Below are positions 19,695 through 26,821 of a stretch of 31,841 nt of DNA, in pieces (within the stretch, counting starts at the first letter, position 1; each line of letters starts with the position of its first letter). The translations under genes and the position numbers were made by a program. The stretch comes from a virus: positions 1 to 31,841 of the IMG/VR virus record IMGVR_UViG_3300035190_000454; one strand, written 5' to 3'. The notes under the pieces were generated by a model. That model had not been told where the DNA came from and did no database searches. It was given only the letters and a program-made list of their open reading frames with translations.

Positions 19695-20030
19695 ATGAAA
19701 ATCCAAGACATCTACAACATCACACTCACAGCCGCAGACACCAAAGCCAGCGAGCAAATCCAAGTCGGTTTTTTGCTCGTCCGTAACATGGGCTACGGAA
19801 AGCAGGAAATCGCCAACGAAATCACCGACCTCCGCCAAGCCGTCCGCGTCATGCGCGCCGGAATGACTGACAGCGAGATTGATCGCCTCGATCAAATTCG
19901 CCTCGAGCGCACAGGCGTCGAATACGACGCCGAGCAAGGAACCATCTCCGAAGAATTCTCCGAAACCGTCGGCGACCTCATCGATGCTCTAAACTCCGGC
20001 GACTACACATGCACGATCAGCCTACCATGA
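19695..20030 (+). CDS. Small acidic helical protein, moron candidate
   Basis: A 111-residue acidic product with long helices: ASEQIQVGFLLVRNMGYGKQ, then EIANEITDLRQAVRVMRAGM, and SEIDRLDQIRLER. The ending is an acidic helix and a short strand. No known motif is seen. Its stop overlaps the start of a DNA-binding-type gene by ATGA. Small acidic proteins co-transcribed with a DNA-binding protein are typical of phage anti-defence operons, but nothing in this sequence proves such a role. Confidence 0.5.
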   Translation: MKIQDIYNITLTAADTKASEQIQVGFLLVRNMGYGKQEIANEITDLRQAVRVMRAGMTDSEIDRLDQIRLERTGVEYDAEQGTISEEFSETVGDLIDALNSGDYTCTISLP

Positions 20031-20281
20031 AGAAAAAGCCCACAACCCACGGCGGCGCGCGCAAAGGAGCCGGGCGAAAGACAGGCTCTGGAAAGGGGCG
20101 AACCTATGTTCCAAAAACCGTGGCGATGTCGGAAGAATCCTGGGCGAAGCTCGACCGCCAGCGCGGCGACCAATCACGCGGCAAATACATCGAGTCGATA
20201 CTACCTGCCACCTGCGGCGGCCAAAAATACGAAGTCGCCATGGATTTCAAAGCCAACAAAATTCACCTGATCCCTCTTTGA
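20027..20281 (+). CDS. Basic DNA-binding-type protein with GGARKGAGRK tail
   Basis: An 84-residue product. The N-terminus has the GGARKGAGRK motif, an AT-hook-like basic tail common to small phage and plasmid DNA-binding proteins. A ribbon-helix-helix-like core follows (VAMSEESWAKLDRQRGDQS, then RGKYIESIL). The C-terminal 20 residues form two short strands. It may regulate the three-gene insert in which it is the last gene; the ATGA overlap ties it to the gene before. A hairpin with a T-run follows. Confidence 0.6.
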   Translation: MKKKPTTHGGARKGAGRKTGSGKGRTYVPKTVAMSEESWAKLDRQRGDQSRGKYIESILPATCGGQKYEVAMDFKANKIHLIPL

Positions 20282-20304
20282 CTCCCGTCTAACCCTCAAC
20301 AACA

Positions 20305-20346
20305 CCCGCCACGCCTCTCCACGATGCGCACCAAGGCGGGTTTTTT
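20305..20346 (+). terminator. Terminator after the three-gene insert
   Basis: CCCGCC (20305-20310) pairs with GGCGGG (20335-20340) and is followed directly by six T. The loop is long (24 bases), although ACGCC/GGCGG alternatives shorten it. It closes the cassette between terminase and the gpW-like gene. Confidence 0.55.
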
Positions 20347-20353
20347 GTTTCTC

Positions 20354-20378
20354 CTCCGTGCTCTCCGTGTCCTCCGTG
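20354..20378 (+). repeat. Nine-base tandem repeat, CTCCGTG type
   Basis: CTCCGTG occurs at 20354, 20363 and 20372, a nine-base period. Repeats of this kind (reverse complement CACGGAG, giving His-Gly-Gly-like peptides in spurious frames) are scattered in the intergenic DNA of many bacterial genomes. Here it sits in the gap 20282-20414 and may be host-derived. Confidence 0.5.
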
Positions 20379-20414
20379 GTTAAACCGCTGATTCTTTGAC
20401 ACGCCCGCCGAGGC

Positions 20415-20687
20415 GTGACCGACCTCGACAAAATCAGCGGCGTTAAATCCTACCTCCGCCGAACCAAGAACACCGCCGAACTCCAGGCGCTCGCCGACGC
20501 GGCGTTTCTCTCCGCGTCCGAGGAGGTCGTCATCACATCCATCTCGGGCGACGGCACCGCCTCCAGCGGACAGGTCAGTTTCCCGAAGTGGCTCCTCCTC
20601 CAAGCCCTCGAAGAAATCCTCGCTGAGCCAAATGGCCGGCAACTCTGCACGGTCCTCGACCGCTCGTTTTTCACGACCCCCGTTTGA
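20415..20687 (+). CDS. gpW-like head-tail joining protein
   Basis: A 90-residue product between the terminase block and the portal, where lambda has gpW. The N-terminal helix DLDKISGVKSYLRRTKNTAE, a second ALADAAFLSASEE helix, and the strands VVITSIS and GQVSFPKWLLLQALEEIL are compatible with a small joining protein. Similarity to gpW itself is weak and the call leans on order. The GTG start lies in the second arm of a perfect hairpin, CACGCC (20400-20405) with GGCGTG (20412-20417), which could limit its translation. A TTTGACAC motif lies 20 bases before the start. Confidence 0.55.
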   Translation: MTDLDKISGVKSYLRRTKNTAELQALADAAFLSASEEVVITSISGDGTASSGQVSFPKWLLLQALEEILAEPNGRQLCTVLDRSFFTTPV

Positions 20688-20704
20688 CACGGCCCTCGGA
20701 GTCA

Positions 20705-22429
20705 ATGGCTCCGAAAATCAAGAAATCAAGTTGGGGTGGTCCGCGCCCCGGTGCCGGCCGTCCGCGCAGAGACCCACAAGCAGCGGCCTTCGAAGGTGCC
20801 GAGCACTCCCGCGAGCGCTCCTTGATTGTCATGAATACATTCGAGCCGAAGCGCGAACTCGCTCCACGGACTCGCATGGAGCTGATGCAACGCGCCCGCT
20901 GGCTTTACAACAATTTCGGCACCGCCTCCTATCTCATCGAGCACCTCGCCCAGCGCGCCGTGGGAACCGGCATTGTCCCCAAGGCCCGCACCTCTGACAC
21001 CGCATGGAACCGCCAAGCCGAGCGCGCCTTTGAAGACCGCGCTTGCGGTGATGCGTGGGCCTTCGATGCCAGCGCCCAAGTGAATTTCTACGGCGCGCAA
21101 TCTCTCATCCTTCGCCAAGTCGCCTGCGACGGCGATTTCTTCGCGCAATTTCTTTCCACCCAAGCAGGCGGCACCCGCGTCCGATTCATCGGCGCCGAGG
21201 CCGTCGGATCTACCGCCAACAGCAACGAGCGCGCTTTCGACGGCGTGCTCCTCGACCGATTCGGCGCGCCCGTCAGCTACCGCGTCATCACAGACCGCGC
21301 CAATGGGCAGTTCGTCGATGTGCCGAGCGCCGACATGCTCCACTTCCGGCACATCCGCCGGGCAGGATACCCGCGTGGCGTCTCATGGCTCCACAACGCC
21401 ATCACCAACTGCCACGACCTCGTCGAATATCTTGCCTACGAAAAAGGCTCCGCCAAAGCAGGCGCGCAGATCGGCTTTGTCGTCACCAGCAACGAAGCCC
21501 AAAAGATCGGCCTCGGCGCTGGAAAGATGATCACCGGCCCCAACGGCGAAGAGATCAGCACCGAAGCCCTCTACAACGGCACGCTCATCCCCCGCCTCAA
21601 GCCCGGCGAGTCCATCCAATCTTTTAAAAACGAACACCCCGCCGGAGCCTTCGAGCCATTCATCCGCACCATCATGGGCGAGATCGCCCGAGGCATGGGC
21701 CTCCCGCCCGAGGCACTCATGATCTTCGTCGGCAGCGCAGGCACCGAGTTCCGCGGCCTCCTGGAAGTCGCCCAAAACTTCCTCGAGCGGCTCCAGCAAA
21801 TGCTGATCGATCAATTCTGCCGGCCGCTCTGGAAATTCTGGATCTACCAAGAAATTCAAGCCGGGCGTTTACCATACCCTGGCGATGATTGGTGGCGGTG
21901 CGAGTTCGTCGCCCCGCGAAAAATCACGGTCGATAATGGCAGAGATGGCAGGCTTTACGCCCAGCTTCTCGACTCCGGTTACATGAGCTGGGAGCGCTAT
22001 TGCAACCTCCACGGCCTCGATGCAGAGGCCGAAGAGGACGACATCCTCAGCGCCTACATCCGCCGCAAAGAAAAATGCGAATCCCTCGGCCTCAACCTCG
22101 GCGATGTCTTCCCCGCCCAAGCCGAAACGATCACGCCAACTCAAGCCACTCAACCCGGTTCCGAACCAGCGCAAGGCGAAATGTTTGATATGCAAGCCAA
22201 GGAAAAACTCGACGCCATCGGTGCAGCCGTCCGCGCTGGCGTCATCACGCCATCCCGCGAAGTAGAAACCTCCGTCCGCTCCATGCTGTCACTGCCTGCT
22301 ATGGGCGAGGAAGTCCTCAGCGAGTGGAACGAAAACCCGATCCGATCCCCGATCACTCTTACCAACAGCCTCGCCGCGCCGGACGAGCCGCCACCTCTCC
22401 CCGAAGATTCAACACCCATCGAACCATGA
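20705..22429 (+). CDS. Portal protein, lambda gpB family
   Basis: A 574-residue portal, the dodecameric ring through which DNA enters the head. Family marks are RARWLYNNFGTASYLIEHL near 65-85, VGTGIVPKAR, WAFDASAQVNFYGAQ, DGDFFAQ, MLHFRHIRRAGYPRGVSWL near 222-240, and IMGEIARGMGLPPEAL near 325-340. GTEFRGLLEVAQNFLERLQ follows. Residues 11-22 carry a GGPRPGAGRPRR basic tail unusual for a portal; an internal ATG at 20831 would remove it. The C-terminal 80 residues are acidic and Pro-rich. The gene is followed by the protease-scaffold gene after 13 bases. Confidence 0.9.
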   Translation: MAPKIKKSSWGGPRPGAGRPRRDPQAAAFEGAEHSRERSLIVMNTFEPKRELAPRTRMELMQRARWLYNNFGTASYLIEHLAQRAVGTGIVPKARTSDTAWNRQAERAFEDRACGDAWAFDASAQVNFYGAQSLILRQVACDGDFFAQFLSTQAGGTRVRFIGAEAVGSTANSNERAFDGVLLDRFGAPVSYRVITDRANGQFVDVPSADMLHFRHIRRAGYPRGVSWLHNAITNCHDLVEYLAYEKGSAKAGAQIGFVVTSNEAQKIGLGAGKMITGPNGEEISTEALYNGTLIPRLKPGESIQSFKNEHPAGAFEPFIRTIMGEIARGMGLPPEALMIFVGSAGTEFRGLLEVAQNFLERLQQMLIDQFCRPLWKFWIYQEIQAGRLPYPGDDWWRCEFVAPRKITVDNGRDGRLYAQLLDSGYMSWERYCNLHGLDAEAEEDDILSAYIRRKEKCESLGLNLGDVFPAQAETITPTQATQPGSEPAQGEMFDMQAKEKLDAIGAAVRAGVITPSREVETSVRSMLSLPAMGEEVLSEWNENPIRSPITLTNSLAAPDEPPPLPEDSTPIEP

Positions 22430-22442
22430 ACCAACCCACACC

Positions 22443-23543
22443 ATGATCAAATTCTATGCATTGGAAAAATCCAACGACGGCACGGCAACGATTCACCTCT
22501 ACGATGAAGTCGGTGCTTTTGGCGCAGGGTCAAAAGAGTTCCTCGCCGACCTCGGCAAGCTCGACGGCCAGCACATCCACCTTCGCATCAACTCGCCCGG
22601 TGGGTCCGTGGTTGAGGGAACGGCCATTTATAACGCCCTCCGCCGACACAAAGGCGGTCTGACCGTCCACATCGACGCGCTCGCCGCCTCGATGGCCAGC
22701 GTCATCGCCATGGCCGGCGCGCCCGTCTACATCGCCGACAACGCTCTCCTCATGATCCACAACCCGTGGACCGTCAGTGCAGGCGACTCGGACCAGCTCC
22801 GCCGCGAAGCCGATCTCCTCGACAAACTCAAAGACTCCCTCCGCAACGCTTATGTCCGCAAGACCGGCATGGAGGCCGACCGCATCGCCCAGATGATGGA
22901 CGAAGAAACCTGGCTGGACGCCGTCGAAGCCGTGGCCCTCGGATTCGCCGATGCCATCGAGGAAGGCGTCGCCGCCGCAGCCACCGCAACCCCCGCCCAA
23001 CTCCGCGAGAGATTTGACACCTTCGCCAAGGCAAAATCTATGCAGAGCCAAGCCGAAACCCAACCCGCCGCCGAGCCCGAGGTCGAAATCCTCGACACCG
23101 TCGTCAGCGAAAACGCCCCCGAAGTTGTCGAAGCCCCGGCCGCCGAGCCAGCCGTCGAGACCGTCCTCGAAGCCGAGCCTACCCCCGAGCCCGAGGTCAT
23201 CGAGCCCCTCGAGGCCCCCGTCGCCAAGATCGCCGCAGCCGACCAGATCCTCGCCAAATACAACGCCGCCCTCGCCGAGCGCGACGGCGCCCTCGCCGAA
23301 GCCCGCAGCTACAAGGCCCAGCTTGAGTCCGAGCGCGAAGCCCTGCAACGCCTCGAGCGCAGCCTCGGCCTCTCCGCCGCACGCGTCGTCCCAGTCATCG
23401 ACAACGCCAGCCCCGAAGCCTCCGACCCCGTCGCCGAATACATCGCCGCCGTGGAAGCCGGAGACCGCAAAACCGCCTCGGCCCTCTTCGAGAAACACAA
23501 AGCCGCCATCTGGCAACACCGTTCCAAAATTTCCAAGGCATAA
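22443..23543 (+). CDS. ClpP-type prohead protease fused to a scaffold-like domain
   Basis: A 366-residue protein. Residues 1-185 are an S14 (ClpP-like) serine protease: INSPGGSV near 50, catalytic Ser83 in AASMAS, catalytic His106 in MIHNPW, and an acidic third residue probably in the MDEETW segment before AVEAVALGFADA. Such enzymes trim scaffold and capsid proteins during head maturation. After a Pro/Glu/Ala/Val-rich linker (about 200-265), a coiled coil (AALAERDGALAEARSYKAQL, then ESEREALQRLERSLGL) and a helical end resemble a scaffold, as in lambda gpC/Nu3. The protease probably frees the scaffold by cutting itself. The gene lies between portal and capsid, as expected. Confidence 0.85.
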   Translation: MIKFYALEKSNDGTATIHLYDEVGAFGAGSKEFLADLGKLDGQHIHLRINSPGGSVVEGTAIYNALRRHKGGLTVHIDALAASMASVIAMAGAPVYIADNALLMIHNPWTVSAGDSDQLRREADLLDKLKDSLRNAYVRKTGMEADRIAQMMDEETWLDAVEAVALGFADAIEEGVAAAATATPAQLRERFDTFAKAKSMQSQAETQPAAEPEVEILDTVVSENAPEVVEAPAAEPAVETVLEAEPTPEPEVIEPLEAPVAKIAAADQILAKYNAALAERDGALAEARSYKAQLESEREALQRLERSLGLSAARVVPVIDNASPEASDPVAEYIAAVEAGDRKTASALFEKHKAAIWQHRSKISKA

Positions 23544-23579
23544 GGCCAAGGAGAAACCAACCAAACCACCACCACCAAA

Positions 23580-24428
23580 ATGCCCAATACAATCGATTCA
23601 GCCCTGGTTGCGGACTCCATCGCCGCCCAGACAAAAACCGTCCTCAGCAAGCGCCTCAGCGCTTTGAACCTCTTCGCCTCCGACTTCAGCTCGGAAGTGA
23701 AAAAACCAAAGGACACCATCCATGTGCCAATCGCTTCCGCGACTGCGTCCACATCGGTGAACCCCACCACCTTCAACTCGATCGGCGGCACGACCCTCGG
23801 CAAAGCCAGCGTCGTCCTCGACCACATCTATCAGCCCTTCGGCCTCGCTTACAGCGACCTCCAGAGCGCGCACCGCTTGGAGCGCCTCATCCAGATCAAT
23901 GTCGACGCGATCGCCGACAAAATCTGGACCTTGGCCACAACTCCCGTGACCGTCGCCAACTTCGGCGCGGCTGTCGTGGAATCCGCTGAGAACGCCATCA
24001 CCGCGACCTCCGGCGACCTTCCCAAGCTTTGGGCAGGCGTCCACAAGTCGATGCGCAAAGGCCTCGTGGTCTCGCCCGTCATCTACAGCAACCTCATCCC
24101 GACCAGCACCACCGCCCTCAATCTCGGCGAAGGCGCTTACGGCTTCGAGAACGGCGTCCACTACGCAACCGCATTCGGCGGAGAAGCAGGACTCAAAGGC
24201 TTTGCATGCTCGCCCGAAGCGCTCGTCATGGCCGCAGGCGTTCCCGCTCTTGCGGACAACGACTACCTCGTCAGCGACAGCGTCACGCTCGACCAGATCG
24301 GCCTGACCATCAGCTACAATGTGTATTCGGACAAGAGCACCCGCTCGCTCATCGCATCGCTCGAAGTGATGTTCGGCGCAGCCGCTGGCCTCACCGCTGG
24401 CACGATGGCGCTCATCATTCCAGACTAA
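23580..24428 (+). CDS. Major capsid protein
   Basis: A 282-residue protein following the protease-scaffold gene and followed by a strong terminator, the usual place of the most abundant head protein. It has an N-terminal helix (SALVADSIAAQTKTVLSKRL), a VPIASATASTSVNPTTF strand region, and a SDLQSAHRLERLIQIN helix. The P-domain-like centre is VHKSMRKGLVVSPVIYSNLI, and the strand-rich end is LIASLEVMFGAAAGLTAGTM. No family-level motif is certain, but the length, composition and order fit an HK97-fold capsid. Codon use is strongly biased to C-ending codons, as in highly expressed genes. Confidence 0.8.
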   Translation: MPNTIDSALVADSIAAQTKTVLSKRLSALNLFASDFSSEVKKPKDTIHVPIASATASTSVNPTTFNSIGGTTLGKASVVLDHIYQPFGLAYSDLQSAHRLERLIQINVDAIADKIWTLATTPVTVANFGAAVVESAENAITATSGDLPKLWAGVHKSMRKGLVVSPVIYSNLIPTSTTALNLGEGAYGFENGVHYATAFGGEAGLKGFACSPEALVMAAGVPALADNDYLVSDSVTLDQIGLTISYNVYSDKSTRSLIASLEVMFGAAAGLTAGTMALIIPD

Positions 24429-24463
24429 TCCCGCAAAGCGCCCGCACCGCGCTCCTCGCCCGC

Positions 24464-24504
24464 AAAAGCCCTCGCCGTCTCACTCCGGCGGGGGCTTTTC
24501 TTTT
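24464..24504 (+). terminator. Strong intrinsic terminator after the capsid gene
   Basis: A 14-base stem, AAAAGCCCTCGCCG (24464-24477) with CGGCGGGGGCTTTT (24486-24499), with one G-T pair and an eight-base loop, followed by CTTTT. It separates the capsid gene from the connector genes and should lower their expression relative to capsid. Confidence 0.85.
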
Positions 24505-24521
24505 GACACGGCCCCAGTGTC

Positions 24522-24842
24522 GTGTCGCCCACCGCTCGCAACGCCCTCGCCATCCGCTCCGCGCAACTGCGCCAAAGCGCCCACGGCACTGCGGTCAAGT
24601 TTCGCCAGGCTGAGATCCGCGTCTGCCTCGCCCCTGTCTCCATCGGCCTCGATCTCGAAACCGGCGGCCTCCGCCAAGGCGGCGAGTTCTCCATCCGATT
24701 CCTCGCCGCCGACCTGCAATCGCCACCCCGCCGAGGCGAAGCCGTTTCGTTCAGCGCCAAGACCTATTTCCTCTCGCAGATCAGCGAGACCCACGCCCCC
24801 GGCGAATACCTCGCCACCATGTCGCCAGGAGGTGCGGCATGA
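24522..24842 (+). CDS. Head-tail connector protein (gpFII-like position)
   Basis: A 106-residue protein with a GTG start, directly after a small hairpin GACAC/GTGTC (24505-24509, 24517-24521). The C-terminal half has strand-turn features (FSIRFLAADLQSPPRRGEAV, then SAKTYFLSQI and YLATMSP) reminiscent of lambda gpFII and related head-tail joining proteins, in which an 'RGD/RGE' turn precedes paired strands. Position between capsid and tail genes supports this. It overlaps the next gene by ATGA. Confidence 0.5.
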   Translation: MSPTARNALAIRSAQLRQSAHGTAVKFRQAEIRVCLAPVSIGLDLETGGLRQGGEFSIRFLAADLQSPPRRGEAVSFSAKTYFLSQISETHAPGEYLATMSPGGAA

Positions 24843-25231
24843 ACCTCCCCGTCGAGTCCTCCCTCGCCGCGTGGCTCCGCAGCCAGCCAGCCTTTGACGG
24901 CATCCCGGTCCACACCGGCCAGAGCGCCGAGACGATCCCAGCCGACTGCTCGGTCCTTTTTGCCGGGTGCGAGAATGTCGGGATCATCGGCGGCACGCTC
25001 TCACGCGCCACGGCCTCCATCGTCCTCGCTACTCCGTCGCACCTAGAGATCGAGCAACACCAGCAGCTCACTTCCGCACTCCGCGCTGCCCTCCGCAATC
25101 TCTCATCCCTCGCCACGCACTTCGAGGGCATCGCATTTGCCGGGGCGGTTTTGACCGGACTCACGGAATCGCAGTCCGATTCGCGCTGGGTTTGCAGCGC
25201 CACACTCGTCCTCGGCATCGCCGAAATTTGA
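24839..25231 (+). CDS. Tail-completion / tail terminator-like protein
   Basis: A 130-residue protein after the connector gene. It has an N-terminal helix (LPVESSLAAWLRSQPAF), a GIPVHTGQSAETIP segment, and strands such as SVLFAGCENVGI and ASIVLATP. The LEIEQHQQLTSALRAALRN helix and a closing WVCSATLVLGIAEI strand complete it. This alpha-beta order is the general shape of gpU/gp10-type tail terminators (tail-completion proteins), where a domain of 120-140 residues caps the tail tube. The assignment is by order and shape only. Confidence 0.5.
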   Translation: MNLPVESSLAAWLRSQPAFDGIPVHTGQSAETIPADCSVLFAGCENVGIIGGTLSRATASIVLATPSHLEIEQHQQLTSALRAALRNLSSLATHFEGIAFAGAVLTGLTESQSDSRWVCSATLVLGIAEI

Positions 25232-25260
25232 CACCCCCACCTCAAAGAAATCTACCACCT

Positions 25261-25572
25261 ATGCCAGCATCATACACATTCGGAATCACAGGCGGGAACG
25301 CAGGATCGATGATCGTTAATTCGGTCACGATCTCCGACACCTCCGCAAAACAAGAACTTCGTGGCGCGGACGGCGAATACGCCGCTGTCGGCTACAACAA
25401 ATTTAAGCGCGAGGTCTCCATCTCCGGAGTCGGGGATGCAGGCTCTCTCGCTGTCGGCGGAGCCCTCGGCAGCATGCCCGGCGTCTCTGGATCCTACACG
25501 ATCGATCAAATCTCCACCTCCCGATCCATCGACGGATTCGCGGAATTCCAAATCACCGCAACCCAAGACTAA
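25261..25572 (+). CDS. Tail tube-like protein, copy A
   Basis: A 103-residue, almost entirely beta-type protein rich in Gly, Ser, Thr and Ile. It aligns by eye with the next gene product: FGI near the start, SDTSAKQELRGADGE against SDKAEIFNTDGE, YNKFKREVSISGVG against YGKKATIAINGIG, then SGSYTIDQIS against SGTILVDSVT, and GFAEFQITATQ against GFASVDISMTQ. The pair looks like a tandem duplication of one fold. The position before the tail chaperones fits tail tube or tube-associated proteins. TTTGACAC lies 34 bases before the start. Confidence 0.55.
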   Translation: MPASYTFGITGGNAGSMIVNSVTISDTSAKQELRGADGEYAAVGYNKFKREVSISGVGDAGSLAVGGALGSMPGVSGSYTIDQISTSRSIDGFAEFQITATQD

Positions 25573-25578
25573 TTTTTT

Positions 25579-25941
25579 ATGCCCGCACAATTCTACGCCG
25601 CCAGCGGAATCAATGCCGATTTCGGAATCCAAGACGAGTCCGCTCTCAATATTTTGATCCAGTCCTACAGCTACGATGTCACATCGGATAAAGCCGAGAT
25701 TTTTAACACCGATGGCGAACTCGAGCACTCACACCGCTACGGGAAAAAAGCCACGATCGCCATCAACGGCATCGGCACCGCCGTCCCTGATGTCGGCGAC
25801 AAGATCAGCTCGCTTGTAAATACCGGCGCAGGTGCTCTCTCTGGCACGATCCTCGTAGACAGCGTGACCCAAAACCTCACCTCCGAAGGATTCGCTTCCG
25901 TGGATATTTCCATGACGCAATACGACACCGTTTTGTCCTAG
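25579..25941 (+). CDS. Tail tube-like protein, copy B
   Basis: A 120-residue beta-rich protein related to the preceding product over its whole length, with a longer centre (VGDKISSLVNTGAGAL). It starts seven bases after the first copy's stop and is followed by a strong terminator, as often seen after abundant structural proteins. One copy may be the major tail tube protein and the other a minor variant, or the two may alternate. No other evidence separates them. Confidence 0.55.
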   Translation: MPAQFYAASGINADFGIQDESALNILIQSYSYDVTSDKAEIFNTDGELEHSHRYGKKATIAINGIGTAVPDVGDKISSLVNTGAGALSGTILVDSVTQNLTSEGFASVDISMTQYDTVLS

Positions 25942-25959
25942 CCCACCACGCCCGCCGAC

Positions 25960-25992
25960 CGGCTCCCCGGCACAATAGGGAGCCGATTTTTT
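25960..25992 (+). terminator. Intrinsic terminator after the tail tube-like genes
   Basis: CGGCTCCC (25960-25967) pairs perfectly with GGGAGCCG (25978-25985), with a ten-base loop, followed by A and six T. It separates the tube genes from the chaperone and tape-measure genes. Confidence 0.85.
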
Positions 25993-26005
25993 ACGAGACA
26001 ATAAA

Positions 26006-26395
26006 ATGGAAAAATACACCTACACACAGAACATCAAAGCCGCTGCGGCCCTCACCACGCTCGGCTTCCGCCACAAAGAATCCTCGCCATGCGTGCGAGT
26101 CCACCGCGAAGACGGCAAGGAGACATCCTCCTTCTGGTTTGAAGAGAACGGCCCGAACGGCCTCCGCGCCTCGAAAGTCATTTTTTGGATGACCAAAGGC
26201 CACGCCGAACTCGAAGAGTCCGACGCCGAGCATCCGGTGAATTACATCCGCGCCGGATTCGTGAACCGCGAGACCTGGATCGATGTCCACAAAAGCACCC
26301 CTCGCGTCCTCGAGCTCAAGCGCAACGGAAAAATCCTCTACCTCTCCGAGAACGCCGACGAAGAAACCCGACGCAAATTCTCCAAGCTTTTCTAG
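26006..26395 (+). CDS. Unknown protein between tail tube and chaperone genes
   Basis: A 129-residue protein. It opens with a short helix (AAAALTTLGFRHKE), then strands around VRVHREDGKETSSFWFEE. A KVIFWMTKGHAELEESDAEH helix-turn and a YIRAGFVNRETWID segment follow, and it ends with a helix (DEETRRKFSKLF). I do not recognise the fold. Its position is that of a tail assembly or minor tail protein. It starts 13 bases after the terminator's T-run with little room for a promoter, so read-through probably feeds it. Confidence 0.5.
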   Translation: MEKYTYTQNIKAAAALTTLGFRHKESSPCVRVHREDGKETSSFWFEENGPNGLRASKVIFWMTKGHAELEESDAEHPVNYIRAGFVNRETWIDVHKSTPRVLELKRNGKILYLSENADEETRRKFSKLF

Positions 26396-26407
26396 AAACA
26401 AAAAACC

Positions 26408-26821
26408 ATGAAAAAACAAACCCAACCCACCACCACCGACACCGACCTCCTCAGCGACGACGAAGCCCTGCGCGAGCAAGCCATGACCAGCGGCCCGCAA
26501 AAACTCTCCCGTTGGCAGCTCCGCCCCACCGCCGCGCTCGAGATCAGCTGGATGCAGCGCAACAAAATCCTCACCACCGACATGGACATCATGTGGCGCG
26601 CCTCCGGCTTCGGCTTCATCCACGGCGCACCCAAGGCCAGCGTCCGCTCCGTCGTGAACGACTTCCCCCGCTTCGCCTCCGCCGTCGATGATTGGATGGA
26701 AAAGCAATCTCCCTCCGCCCAAGAAATCGCCGACCTCCAAAGCCTCTGCCTCGAGCGGACGAACGAATACTTCGCCAGCTACTCAAGCCAGCCCGGCGCC
26801 AAGGATTCGGCGGGAAACTAA
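26408..26821 (+). CDS. Tail assembly chaperone, G-type (short product)
   Basis: A 137-residue protein made when translation stops at TAA 26819. It is helical: LSDDEALREQAMTS, then WQLRPTAALEISWMQRNKIL, VVNDFPRFASAVDDWMEKQS and EIADLQSLCLERTNEYFASY. In lambda, gpG binds the tape measure protein during tail assembly and a small fraction is extended into gpG-T by a -1 frameshift. Here a G_GGA_AAC heptamer sits immediately before the stop and the -1 frame stays open. The gene lies two genes before the tape measure, as expected. Confidence 0.82.
   Translation: MKKQTQPTTTDTDLLSDDEALREQAMTSGPQKLSRWQLRPTAALEISWMQRNKILTTDMDIMWRASGFGFIHGAPKASVRSVVNDFPRFASAVDDWMEKQSPSAQEIADLQSLCLERTNEYFASYSSQPGAKDSAGN

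Noticed and set aside
20289-20705. 138-codon minus-strand open frame with an NHGGHGEHGG stretch
   Set aside because: That peptide is the translation of the CTCCGTG tandem repeat, and the rest shadows the gpW-like gene.
22530-23564. 344-codon minus-strand open frame
   Set aside because: It is an exact shadow of the protease-scaffold gene, with Gly/Asp/Glu-rich low-complexity sequence caused by strong C-ending codon bias. The plus-strand gene has catalytic motifs.
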